Shown piece by piece: positions 14,935 to 25,342 of a stretch of 64,000 nucleotides of DNA. The notes under the pieces were generated by a model. That model was not told the origin of the DNA and did no database searches. It saw only the letters and a list, made by a program, of their open reading frames with translations. Where the stretch lies: contig NZ_SSNH01000005.1 of the NCBI RefSeq assembly GCF_005877005.1, forward strand, positions 1-64,000, read 5' to 3'. The DNA comes from Sinomonas susongensis (lineage in GTDB: Bacteria; Actinomycetota; Actinomycetes; Actinomycetales; Micrococcaceae). The translations under genes were made by a program, and so were the position numbers. Every line of letters starts with the position of its first letter. The first letter of the stretch is position 1.

Positions 14935-17652
14935 ATGCGGTGGACGGCCGGGGTGTCTGAACGGCACCATGCTGGCGCTCGTGCGTTTGCTTCGGATCGG
15001 GTCCAGTGGGCACGGAGCGTCCGCAGCGACGAGCTGCGGGCAGCACGTGAGGCATTGAGCAGTGCCCAGAGCTACGGGATCGTCGTGACGGGAGCGCGCG
15101 ACATCGGCAAAGGAGCCTTCCAGACAGCCCTCGTCCGGTCGCTTGCGCCAGAGATGTACGCGCAGACCCTCCGCAGCACGATCGGCGGGACCGAAACCCC
15201 GTACGGTGCGCTGGCGCCCTTCCTCGCACGGCTTCCTGACGCCGCCCTCGAGAACCCCGCCGCCACCATGCGCGGCATCATGGAACTCTTGACTGCCGAC
15301 GCTGCCGGACGCCCCGCAGTGATCGCCCTCGAGACGCCAGGCGGCCTGGACGAGCTGAGCACGGCGACGCTCGTGAACCTCATGACCACCGGGACGGCGA
15401 AGGTCATCGTCGTCGCGAACCGGACGAGCGACCTGCCCCAGGATTTCCACTGGATGCTCACCGAAGGCCGCATCCGTGAGATCCAGCTCGACCTCCTGAG
15501 CGAGGACAAGACGGAACAGGTCCTCGGCGAGGTCCTCGGCGGCATTGTGGCGCGGACCGTGGCGCGCATGCTGCATGCGATGGCCCACGGCAACCCCGAG
15601 CTCCTCTACCGCATCGTCGGTGACTTCCTGCAGAGCGGGCAGCTCCGCGTGACCGACGGCGTGTGGACGCTGGCGGAGGACGCCGAGACAACGCGCAGCC
15701 GGGAGATCGACGACGTCGTCCGTTCCCGGGTCGAGCGCGAGTCGCCGGAGGTGCAGGCCGTCATCGAGGCGCTCGCATGCGCGCGGCGGCTCCCGCTGCA
15801 GCGCATCACGACCGTCTTCGGCGTCGACGTCATCTCCGTGATGGACGAGGCCGGACTCATCGCCGTCGACGAGAGCGAGCACCACTCCGTCTCGCTCTCG
15901 GACCCCGTCATGGAGGAGGTCGTCCGCGGGTGGCTGAGCATCCCGCGCAGGCGGGAGCTGCGGGCGAAGATCCTCGGGAACGAGGAGCCGTCCCTTGCGG
16001 GCCTCGGCGTCGTCGAACTCCTCGGCTACGCCGCGTGGACCCGAGAGTGCCAGGTCGCTCTCGCACCGTCGCACGCCGTGGCTGCCGCGGGCGCCGCGCT
16101 CCGCCTCCACGATCCCCACTTCGCGCTCGACTGCCTCGAGGGAGTTCCGCGGACTCCCAGTTCGTGGGCCACGGTCCAGCTGCTTCGCGCCTACGCCTAT
16201 CTGGCGCTCGGGCTCCCGGTGCAGGCCCACGTCCTCCTCGAGCAGGTGACGGAGGAGGAGCTCGCCGCCGTGCCGCCCGTGGCCTACGCCAACTTCATCG
16301 ATGGAATGGCGGCGGTCAAGCGCTCGACGCCGGGACGGGACGGCGAGGTGGGGGCCCTGTTCGAAGAAGCGCGCGCCCGGCTCCTCGTGAACTCTGGCCT
16401 GAGCGACGTGCCCGACGACGAAGTCCGGAAGGCGCGTGCCGTGCTGGATCTCGCCGAGTTCGCGGACGCCGCCTACCGGGGTGAACAGGCCAAGGTGCTC
16501 GACCGGCTCGAGGCGGCCGCCGCGGGCGTGCAGGGGGGCGACGACGAGCTGAGGCTGCGCTCCGCGTGCCTGCTCATGCAGGCGCAGGTCGCCCTCGGGC
16601 GCGAAGACGAAGCGCTCGCGACGCTTCACCGCATCTCGAGCGAGCTCGCCGGCCCCGCAGGCACGTCCCGGGTCCGCCAGGACTTCGTCAACCGGGGCTT
16701 CGACGTCCTCCTCCTGAACGGCCACTGGCGCCAGGCGCTCGCGCTCGTGCGCTCGGCCGGCTACGAGACCGTCCCGAGCCTCCGCTTCGCGGGGGCCCAC
16801 TACGAGTTCGCCTCGGGCCTTGCCCTGGTCTATGCGGGACGCGGCTCGGAGGCCATCTCGCCGCTGCTCGCCGCAATCGCGCAGCTCGAGCAGGGCAACG
16901 TGCGGGCAACGCTGGGCTGCGCCTACGCGGCGGCCGCCTTCGCGTTCGCCCAGCAGGGCGACAGTGCGGCGGCCCGAGCCTACCTCGATCGGCTCGAAGG
17001 CTGGTCCGCGCCGACGAGCTACACGCTGCGCGCCTCGGCCGAATTCTGCGCCGACATGGCCCGCCGGTGGATCGGCGAGCGGGGCGCCGCGCAGCGCCTC
17101 GTCGAGGCCGCGAAGGCTGACATCGCCGCGGGCCGCTGGACTATCGCTGGCATCCGGCTTGTCGGCGCGACCGTTGAGGGCGGGCCAGAGGAGCTGGCCC
17201 TGCTCGAGGAAGTCTGCGGACACCGGCAGGGCGCCCTCGCCGACATCGGACGACGGCTCGCCCGCGGAACGCGGCTCCGCAACCTCCAAGACCTTGTGGC
17301 GGCGTCCGACCTAGCCGCGGGGCTCGAGCTCGACACGCTCGAGTCGCGGTGCACCGCCGTCGCCCTCGACGTGGCCCGGGACACCGGCGACGTCCGCTCG
17401 GCAAGGATCCTGCAAGCCCGGCTCGACCGGCTCACCGGACTCGTGGAAGTCCTCCCGGTGGTGCCCCAGAGCCTCGGACCGCTGCTCACGGCGCGGGAGA
17501 GGGAGGTGGCCGTGCTCGCTGCGCGCGGCGAATCGAACCGGACTATCGCGGAGGAGATGGGCCTCTCCGTCCGGACAGTCGAGGGCCATCTGTACCAGGT
17601 CTTCTCGAAACTCGGCATCACGTCCCGCGCCGAACTGGCGGGACTCCTGTGA
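14935..17652 (+). CDS. Large LuxR-family ATPase regulator A1 (degenerate ATPase)
   Basis: A 905-residue LAL-type (MalT-like) regulator: N-terminal AAA/STAND ATPase domain, long alpha-helical TPR-like middle, and C-terminal LuxR helix-turn-helix (TAREREVAVLAARG to RTVEGHLYQVFSKLG). The ATPase looks inactive. The P-loop at residues 53-60 is GARDIGKG, lacking the Ser/Thr after Lys; the Walker B position near residue 130 reads VIALET instead of hydrophobic-DD. Start ATG 14935 follows GGGGAGG; the frame stays open upstream to 14716 without a better site. It overlaps gene B1 by 4 bases (GTGA), so A1 and B1 are probably made together. Target genes are unknown. Confidence 0.88.
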   Translation: MRWTAGVSERHHAGARAFASDRVQWARSVRSDELRAAREALSSAQSYGIVVTGARDIGKGAFQTALVRSLAPEMYAQTLRSTIGGTETPYGALAPFLARLPDAALENPAATMRGIMELLTADAAGRPAVIALETPGGLDELSTATLVNLMTTGTAKVIVVANRTSDLPQDFHWMLTEGRIREIQLDLLSEDKTEQVLGEVLGGIVARTVARMLHAMAHGNPELLYRIVGDFLQSGQLRVTDGVWTLAEDAETTRSREIDDVVRSRVERESPEVQAVIEALACARRLPLQRITTVFGVDVISVMDEAGLIAVDESEHHSVSLSDPVMEEVVRGWLSIPRRRELRAKILGNEEPSLAGLGVVELLGYAAWTRECQVALAPSHAVAAAGAALRLHDPHFALDCLEGVPRTPSSWATVQLLRAYAYLALGLPVQAHVLLEQVTEEELAAVPPVAYANFIDGMAAVKRSTPGRDGEVGALFEEARARLLVNSGLSDVPDDEVRKARAVLDLAEFADAAYRGEQAKVLDRLEAAAAGVQGGDDELRLRSACLLMQAQVALGREDEALATLHRISSELAGPAGTSRVRQDFVNRGFDVLLLNGHWRQALALVRSAGYETVPSLRFAGAHYEFASGLALVYAGRGSEAISPLLAAIAQLEQGNVRATLGCAYAAAAFAFAQQGDSAAARAYLDRLEGWSAPTSYTLRASAEFCADMARRWIGERGAAQRLVEAAKADIAAGRWTIAGIRLVGATVEGGPEELALLEEVCGHRQGALADIGRRLARGTRLRNLQDLVAASDLAAGLELDTLESRCTAVALDVARDTGDVRSARILQARLDRLTGLVEVLPVVPQSLGPLLTAREREVAVLAARGESNRTIAEEMGLSVRTVEGHLYQVFSKLGITSRAELAGLL

Positions 17653-20300
17653 GCGGCCTAGCGTTCGTGGGGCGCTCGCGGGAGGTCGAGCAGTGCGCCG
17701 AGATGCTCCGCGGGGGTGTGCCAGCTCTCCTCATCCTCGGCGAGACGGGTGTCGGGAAGTCAGCCCTTGTCGCCGCAGTGCGGTCAGAGCTCGGGGACTA
17801 CGCCGAGGCGTTCGAGATTCATGGGAGCCCGTCGCTCCAGCGCGTGCCGTACGGCGTCCTCGCTCCTTTCCTGGGCGGCCTGCCGACGGAGAAGGCCGGC
17901 TCGCGCATCGCCGTGCTGCGGACCTTCTGGCGCCGCGTCGAGGAACTGCGGACGCAGAGCGAGGGGCGCCTCGTCCTCATCATCGACGACGCGCACACGA
18001 TTGACACGCTCACGGCCGAGGTGGTGGCCGAGCTGGTCGGGGCCGGGTGGGCCCAGGCCCTCGTCACGTCCCCCGACGGTGCACTGCTCCCGCCGCCCCT
18101 CATGCAGCTCTGGATCGACGGCGGAGCCGAGCGCCTCGACCTCGAGCCGCTCACCGCGGCGGAGGCCGCGACCTTCCTCGAGTCGGCGCTCGGAAGCCGG
18201 GTCCTCCCGTCCACGGCGCGCCGGTTCTGGCGCGACTCGCAGGGCAACCCCATGCTCCTCCGCTGCCTCATGGACGAGGCGCAGCGCGAGGGCGCCCTCG
18301 TCGAGCGGCGCGGGACGTGGCTGCTCGCCTCGGAACCCGAACGGCGCAGCGACGGCCTGGTCGGCCTGGTCCGGGACCAGCTCCAGCGGCTCTCGGCCGA
18401 GGAGCGGGAGGCGCTCATGCTCGTCGCGATCGCGCAGCCGGCGCCCCTGAACCTCATCGAGGAGAACTTCGGAGGCGACGTGGTCCGCAGCCTCGTGATG
18501 AAGCGGCTCGTCCTTCCGCCCGAGGGTCCCGAGGGCTCGGTGCGCCTGCGGCACGTCGTCTACGGCGAGGCGATCTTCCAGCTCATCCCGCTCATCCGCT
18601 CCCTCAAGCTCCAGCAGCTCGCCGCCGGCCACCGGGCGGAGCAGATCTCCACCGCCGACGGCCTCCTGTGCGCCGTCTCGTGGGCGCTTGGCTGTGGCCT
18701 GGCCCTCGAGGAGACTACCTTCCTGCGTGCGGCGCGGCTCGCAGCCCGCTTGGGCGAGAACTCCCTGGCCCTGCGCGCAGCGGACGCCGTGACGTCGCCC
18801 GAGCTCGAGGCGCAGGCGCGATTCGTGCGCGGGCTCGTCGCCTACACCGCGAACCACTACGGGGAGGCCGTCACGCTCCTCGAGCCATCAGGGAACCTCG
18901 GGCCCGAGGGCGTGCTCGCGTCGGGACTCCTCTGGCTCTACAGCCGGGACGCCCTCGGCCATGCGCACGACGACGTCGCCCGGGACCTCGAGCGTCTCGC
19001 CGAGACGGGCGGGCCGGGGCCGTGGGACCTGCTCCGACTCGTCTTCGCCTCGGTTCGCGGCGACTACGTGGGCCTCGAGGTCGGCCTCGTGGCGTGGCGG
19101 ACGGCGTGGCGGGCCGGGGGAGCGACCGAGCGCTCCGCGGCCGAGCGCGGGATCGCGGCTGCGCTCGAAGCAGAGGTCCTCGCATGCCGGGGGCTCCTGC
19201 TCGAGGCGATGGCGACGGCCTCCCAGGCGCTCGAGCTCCTCTCCTCCGACGAGACGATGGGTTCGCTCTCCGAGTTCGCCGCCGTCAGGTTCGTCTATGC
19301 CGCGGTCTCGGCCGGGCACTGGAACGCCCTCGAGTCCGTCCCCGCGTGGTTCGCCACGCCGCCTCTGCACGAGGACTCGTTCCAGCTCGGCGCGACCCTC
19401 CAATGCGCGCGCGGCGTCGCCCTCTTGCGCCAGGGACGCTTCAATTCCGCGCTCGAGCTCCTCGAGCCCACCCTCGAGGAGCTGCGGGTCTGCGACTCCC
19501 AGCACGTGTTCCGGCTCTGCGCCGCGGGGGCTGCCTACGCGGCTGCCCGGCAGGGCGACTGGGGTCGGGCAGCGGACTTCCTCGAGGACGCGCGTGCGCC
19601 CCACCGGGTGGCGGCGTCGATGATCCGGCCGATCGCCGAGCTGTTCGAAGTCGCGGCGGCCTGCGCGATCGAACCGGACACCGGCTCGCTCGACGCGCTT
19701 GAATCCGCGGTCGATGTGGCGTCCCAGGGGGCCCGGCGGGATGTGTGCCTGCAGGGCCTCTTCCTCTGGTTCGACGCCGGCCGGACGGACCGCCTGAACG
19801 AGCTCCTCTCGGTGGCGTGGCCCATGGAGGGGCAGTGGGCGGAGGCCGGCGTCCTGCTCGGCGCCGCCTTCGACGAGGGCAGCGCCGACTCGCTCCGTGC
19901 GGCAGGCGACGCGCTGCGGAGCGCTGGCTTCCCCCGGCTGGCCCGGGAATGCTACTCGGAGGCCCTCGCCCAGCTCGAGAACGCTCCGTCCCGGGCCGAC
20001 GCTCGTGCGGTATGGGAGGGGCAGCGGGCGTGCGACACCGAGCTGGGAGAGGCGGAGGCCGCCGCGCAGCCCGCGGCTCCCGTCGGCGAGCTCACTCGCA
20101 GGGAACGCCAGATCGTCGCGCTGGCCATCAGCGGCCTCAGCGACCGCGAGATCGCGGACCGGCTGACCGTCTCGGTGCGTACGGTCGAGGGGCACCTCTA
20201 CCGCGCGTATTCGAAGTTGGGGGTGAGCAGCCGTGAGCAGCTTTCCTCCGCCGTCGGCCTCGCACCGGAGAATGAGTACACGGCTCCGCAGGGCAAGTAG
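17649..20300 (+). CDS. Large LuxR-family ATPase regulator B1 (intact ATPase)
   Basis: An 883-residue partner of A1. The N terminus GLAFVGRSREVEQ is the classic entry of AAA_16-type STAND ATPases. Walker A GETGVGKS (31-38) and Walker B LVLIIDDAH (108-116) are intact. A helical TPR-like region fills the middle, and the C terminus is a LuxR helix-turn-helix (TRRERQIVALAISG to RTVEGHLYRAYSKLG). The GTG start at 17649 overlaps the A1 stop. By motif detail it resembles B2 (25343) rather than its neighbour A1, so the pairs look duplicated as units. It is followed by a strong nested hairpin. Confidence 0.88.
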   Translation: MSGLAFVGRSREVEQCAEMLRGGVPALLILGETGVGKSALVAAVRSELGDYAEAFEIHGSPSLQRVPYGVLAPFLGGLPTEKAGSRIAVLRTFWRRVEELRTQSEGRLVLIIDDAHTIDTLTAEVVAELVGAGWAQALVTSPDGALLPPPLMQLWIDGGAERLDLEPLTAAEAATFLESALGSRVLPSTARRFWRDSQGNPMLLRCLMDEAQREGALVERRGTWLLASEPERRSDGLVGLVRDQLQRLSAEEREALMLVAIAQPAPLNLIEENFGGDVVRSLVMKRLVLPPEGPEGSVRLRHVVYGEAIFQLIPLIRSLKLQQLAAGHRAEQISTADGLLCAVSWALGCGLALEETTFLRAARLAARLGENSLALRAADAVTSPELEAQARFVRGLVAYTANHYGEAVTLLEPSGNLGPEGVLASGLLWLYSRDALGHAHDDVARDLERLAETGGPGPWDLLRLVFASVRGDYVGLEVGLVAWRTAWRAGGATERSAAERGIAAALEAEVLACRGLLLEAMATASQALELLSSDETMGSLSEFAAVRFVYAAVSAGHWNALESVPAWFATPPLHEDSFQLGATLQCARGVALLRQGRFNSALELLEPTLEELRVCDSQHVFRLCAAGAAYAAARQGDWGRAADFLEDARAPHRVAASMIRPIAELFEVAAACAIEPDTGSLDALESAVDVASQGARRDVCLQGLFLWFDAGRTDRLNELLSVAWPMEGQWAEAGVLLGAAFDEGSADSLRAAGDALRSAGFPRLARECYSEALAQLENAPSRADARAVWEGQRACDTELGEAEAAAQPAAPVGELTRRERQIVALAISGLSDREIADRLTVSVRTVEGHLYRAYSKLGVSSREQLSSAVGLAPENEYTAPQGK

Positions 20301-20417
20301 TGGCGGTTCGGCCGACACGGTGCAAATGGGTAGTCGCCACTCATGCCCTCCGTCCCCAATCGTGCGAGAGTTGTGCCACAGCCGATCGGGTCGGCTGATG
20401 GCACCGCCACCAAGGAC

Positions 20418-20479
20418 GGAGCCGGCGACGACGGAACCTCCCCGAGACCAAGGTTCCTCCCCCAGCCGTCGCCGGCTCC
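20418..20479 (+). terminator. Nested hairpin downstream of the first regulator pair
   Basis: A 13-bp perfect stem, GGAGCCGGCGACG (20418-20430) with CGTCGCCGGCTCC (20467-20479), encloses a second 7-bp stem GGAACCT (20433-20439) with AGGTTCC (20451-20457). A further 7-bp hairpin CAGCCGA/TCGGCTG lies at 20379-20397. There is only a weak T-run (TTCTT) after it. It most likely ends the A1-B1 transcript; a leader structure for sufS, 190 bases downstream, is the alternative. The 20301-20667 gap holds no gene. Confidence 0.6.
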
Positions 20480-20515
20480 TTCTTGTGGGGAAACCGCTCC
20501 TTCTTGTGGGGAAAC
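20475..20515. repeat. Tandem duplication, 21-bp period
   Basis: GCTCCTTCTTGTGGGGAAAC occurs at 20475-20494 and again at 20496-20515 with no mismatch. The first copy begins inside the right arm of the nested hairpin. Confidence 0.9.
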
Positions 20516-20601
20516 AGGATTCTGGGGGATCAGTCTCCCGGGCTGGCCAGGGCCGCGGGAACGCGTGGGAGAATGGATTGCGGCACATAGCCGTACCCTA
20601 A

Positions 20602-22496
<1,895 letters not shown>

Positions 22497-22545
22497 ACCA
22501 CCGCTGACAGAGTCTGGCCGGTTCAGCACGAGGCGCAGTTCCCTA

Positions 22546-22573
22546 TTGCGGGACTGCGACTTCGGCGTACGCT
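22546..22573 (+). promoter_or_regulatory. Possible promoter of regulator pair A2-B2
   Basis: TTGCGG (22546-22551), a 16-bp spacer and TACGCT (22568-22573) lie 54 bases before the A2 start. The boxes are only moderate matches to the housekeeping consensus. Confidence 0.3.
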
Positions 22574-22626
22574 ATGGCTGACTCGGGGCCGCATGTCCCT
22601 GCCGCCTCCGAGGGGGGAGGCTTGCC

Positions 22627-25341
22627 ATGCTGCGGGATTCCGCTGTCTGGGTTCAGCCGGCACGGCCTGTGAAGGCGCCAGCTGATCCGACCGAACGGCA
22701 GGCCGACAGGCTCCGCTGGGCCATGCTCGTGCGGCAGGGCGAGCTGGACGCCGCGGTGCACGCGATCAAGGACACCGGCTCGCTCGGCACGGTCATCACC
22801 GGACCGCCCGGCGTCGGCAAGTCGTTCCTCGCCAGTGCAGTCCTGTCCTCACTCGGTTCGGGCGTCTATCCGCTCCGCCTCCGCACATCGACCACCGGTC
22901 CGTCGTCGGCCTACGCGTGCCTCGGCGCCCTGCTTGCCCGCCTGCCCAAGGGGGCGTCGGCGTCGTCCACGGGGCTGCTCCTCGCCGTCGAACGCATGCT
23001 GCGGGAGGACGCCGCGGGGCAGCCCGTGGTGCTCGTCGTCGAATTCGCCGGCCCAATCGACGAGGCGAGCATAGGGGTCCTGCTCCATCTCCTCCTGAGC
23101 GGGACCGCCCGCCTCCTCGCCGTCGCCCAGCGGGCGACCGACCTCCCCGCCGACTTCCTGCGGCTCGTGCGCCGGCGCCGCCTCGCAGAGATCCCCCTGC
23201 GGGGCATCGGCATGCCCGAGACCCGACGCCTCGTCTCGGCCCTCGTGGACGGCCGGGTCGCGTCGTCGGCGGTCGGCGAGCTGCACCACGCGTGCGGCGG
23301 CAATCCCGCAGCCGTCCAAGGGATCGTCCGGCGAGAGCGGTCGAGCGGAAACCTCCACAAGCGCGGCGGGGTCTGGACGCTCGACGCGCCCGTACAGCCT
23401 GAACAGGGGAGCGGAACGGACGAGATCATCCGAGCCCGCTGGGCCCGCGAACCCCAGGACGTCCGGGAGGTGATCGAGCACCTCGCGGTGGCCCGGCGGG
23501 TCCCGATCGCGGGACTCGCCGGGCTCTTCGGCTCCGAAGTCCTCGTCGACATGGAGGACAGGTCGATCATCGCCGTCGACGGCTCCGAACACCGCTGCGC
23601 CTACCTGCGGGAACCACGCATGGCAGAGCTCGTGCGCGAGCGGCTGGGGCCGGACCGGCACCGCGAGCTCGCCTCGCTGACGTCGCTCGGAGGTGCGCCC
23701 GAGGAGTCCGGGCTCGACCGGGAGGACCTGGTCTCGTACGTCGAGTGGTCGCTGGACGTCGGCAGCAAGGTGGGCTCCGAGCTCGTCGTCCACGCGGCAC
23801 GCGCCGCGATCGGCCTGTTCGAGCCGCTTCGGGCCCTCGACATCCTGGACCGTGCCGGGAACCTGCGCGAACCGCTCCTGGTCGAGGCGGCATTCCACCG
23901 CGCGTCCGCCCTCTCGCTCCTCGAGCGGAAGGACGAGGCACTCGACGTGCTCGATTCGCTGCCGCCGGATGTCGTCGAGCGCCTCGAACCCATTGCACGG
24001 GCGCGCCACGCAGCCGCGAAGTCAGAGCTCCTCACGTGGCTTCCGGAGCGGGGGGACGCGCAGGAGCCGCTCCACGCAGCGTGGGACGCCTCCGCCCGGA
24101 CTCCCCAGGCGGACCCTGCGGCGGTCCGGGACGCAGGGGAGATCCTCGACCTCGCCGAGTTCCGCATCCGCGCGTTCAGAGGCGACTTCTCGCCCGTCCT
24201 CGATTCCCTCGAGTCCGCCTCCCGTCGCGTCGGGTCAAGCGAGGACTTCCGGCGCGAGAGCTCGCTTCTCCTCGCCCAGGGCTGGGCGGCCTGCGGGCGC
24301 GAGGCGGACGCCGCGGCGCTCATCGCGTCCCTGGCGCTCAACTCGCCGCAACGCGTGGACGAGGACGCATACGTCGCCGCTGCCTTCGCCGTCTGGATCG
24401 CGAACGGCGACTGGAAGCGCTGCGTCGACCTCTGCGAGAGCTACGTGGACCGCGGCGGGCGGCGGCTGAGCCTGCGGGGCGGCCTCGCCGAGCTGTTCCT
24501 CGCCCTCGCGCTCGCCATCGCGGGCCGGGCCAGTACCGCGCTCGGCCCGCTCCTCAACGCCATCGCCCAGCTCGAGGAGTTCCCCGCCCGCAATGCGCTC
24601 GCCACGGCGTACGCGGCGACCGCGTTCGCGTATGCCCAGCTCGGCGACACCGGGGAGGCAGAGGGCTATCTCCAACGTGCCCGGGACGCGGCAGGGAAAG
24701 CAGCTCCCTGGCTCTTCGGGTACCTCGCGGAGTTCTGCGAGGGCATGGCCCTCCGCTGGCTCGGGGATCCCGGAGCGTCCGCGTTCCTGCTCGAACGCGC
24801 CGCCGCCGAGGAAGCCGCAGGCAGGATCGCCGCGGCCGGCAACGAGGTCTTCGGGGCGAGCGTGCCCGGCACGGAGCGAGAGTTCCTGTGGATCGAACGC
24901 CTCGCACACCGCAGGCAGGGGGCGCTCGCGCATCTCATGGCCTCGATTGCATCGGCATCCCGCCGCAAGGATCCCGAGGCCCTCCTCGACGCGGCCGAGG
25001 TCGCCTACGGGATGGAACTCGACGAGATAGAGGCGCGCTGCGCGGCCCTCGCGCTCGACTTCGCACGGGACCGCGCCGACTCCGCCGCTGCCGGCCGCGC
25101 CCAGACTCGCCTGGACCGGCTCACCCGAGTCCTCCCGATGCTTCCGCTCGTGCCCCAGGTGCCAGCGCCCGTCCTCACCGAACGTGAACGGCAGATCGCC
25201 GTCATGGCGGCCTCGGGCGCCGCCAACCGGGACATCGCCGAAGCGGTCGGCGTCTCCGTGCGGACGGTGGAGGGCCACCTCTATCAGGTCTTCATGAAAC
25301 TCGGAGTGTCGTCCCGGGCCGGACTCGACGGACTGGTCTGA
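22627..25341 (+). CDS. Large LuxR-family ATPase regulator A2 (Walker B altered)
   Basis: A 904-residue paralogue of A1 with the same plan: ATPase domain, TPR-like helical middle, C-terminal LuxR helix-turn-helix (TERERQIAVMAASG to RTVEGHLYQVFMKLG). Walker A GPPGVGKS (59-66) is intact, but Walker B reads VLVVEF (135-140): the catalytic acid is missing and Asp is replaced by Glu, much as in A1 (ALET). ATP binding without normal hydrolysis would be expected. The ATG at 22627 follows GGGGGGAGG. The stop comes 1 base before the GTG of B2, so the genes are coupled. Target genes are unknown. Confidence 0.88.
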   Translation: MLRDSAVWVQPARPVKAPADPTERQADRLRWAMLVRQGELDAAVHAIKDTGSLGTVITGPPGVGKSFLASAVLSSLGSGVYPLRLRTSTTGPSSAYACLGALLARLPKGASASSTGLLLAVERMLREDAAGQPVVLVVEFAGPIDEASIGVLLHLLLSGTARLLAVAQRATDLPADFLRLVRRRRLAEIPLRGIGMPETRRLVSALVDGRVASSAVGELHHACGGNPAAVQGIVRRERSSGNLHKRGGVWTLDAPVQPEQGSGTDEIIRARWAREPQDVREVIEHLAVARRVPIAGLAGLFGSEVLVDMEDRSIIAVDGSEHRCAYLREPRMAELVRERLGPDRHRELASLTSLGGAPEESGLDREDLVSYVEWSLDVGSKVGSELVVHAARAAIGLFEPLRALDILDRAGNLREPLLVEAAFHRASALSLLERKDEALDVLDSLPPDVVERLEPIARARHAAAKSELLTWLPERGDAQEPLHAAWDASARTPQADPAAVRDAGEILDLAEFRIRAFRGDFSPVLDSLESASRRVGSSEDFRRESSLLLAQGWAACGREADAAALIASLALNSPQRVDEDAYVAAAFAVWIANGDWKRCVDLCESYVDRGGRRLSLRGGLAELFLALALAIAGRASTALGPLLNAIAQLEEFPARNALATAYAATAFAYAQLGDTGEAEGYLQRARDAAGKAAPWLFGYLAEFCEGMALRWLGDPGASAFLLERAAAEEAAGRIAAAGNEVFGASVPGTEREFLWIERLAHRRQGALAHLMASIASASRRKDPEALLDAAEVAYGMELDEIEARCAALALDFARDRADSAAAGRAQTRLDRLTRVLPMLPLVPQVPAPVLTERERQIAVMAASGAANRDIAEAVGVSVRTVEGHLYQVFMKLGVSSRAGLDGLV

Positions 25342-25342
25342 C

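Noticed and set aside
14866-17289. Long minus-strand open frame opposite regulator A1
   Set aside because: It is the antisense shadow of a strongly supported gene, with Arg/Gly/Val/Asp-rich composition and no domain signature; similar antisense frames lie opposite B1, A2 and B2.
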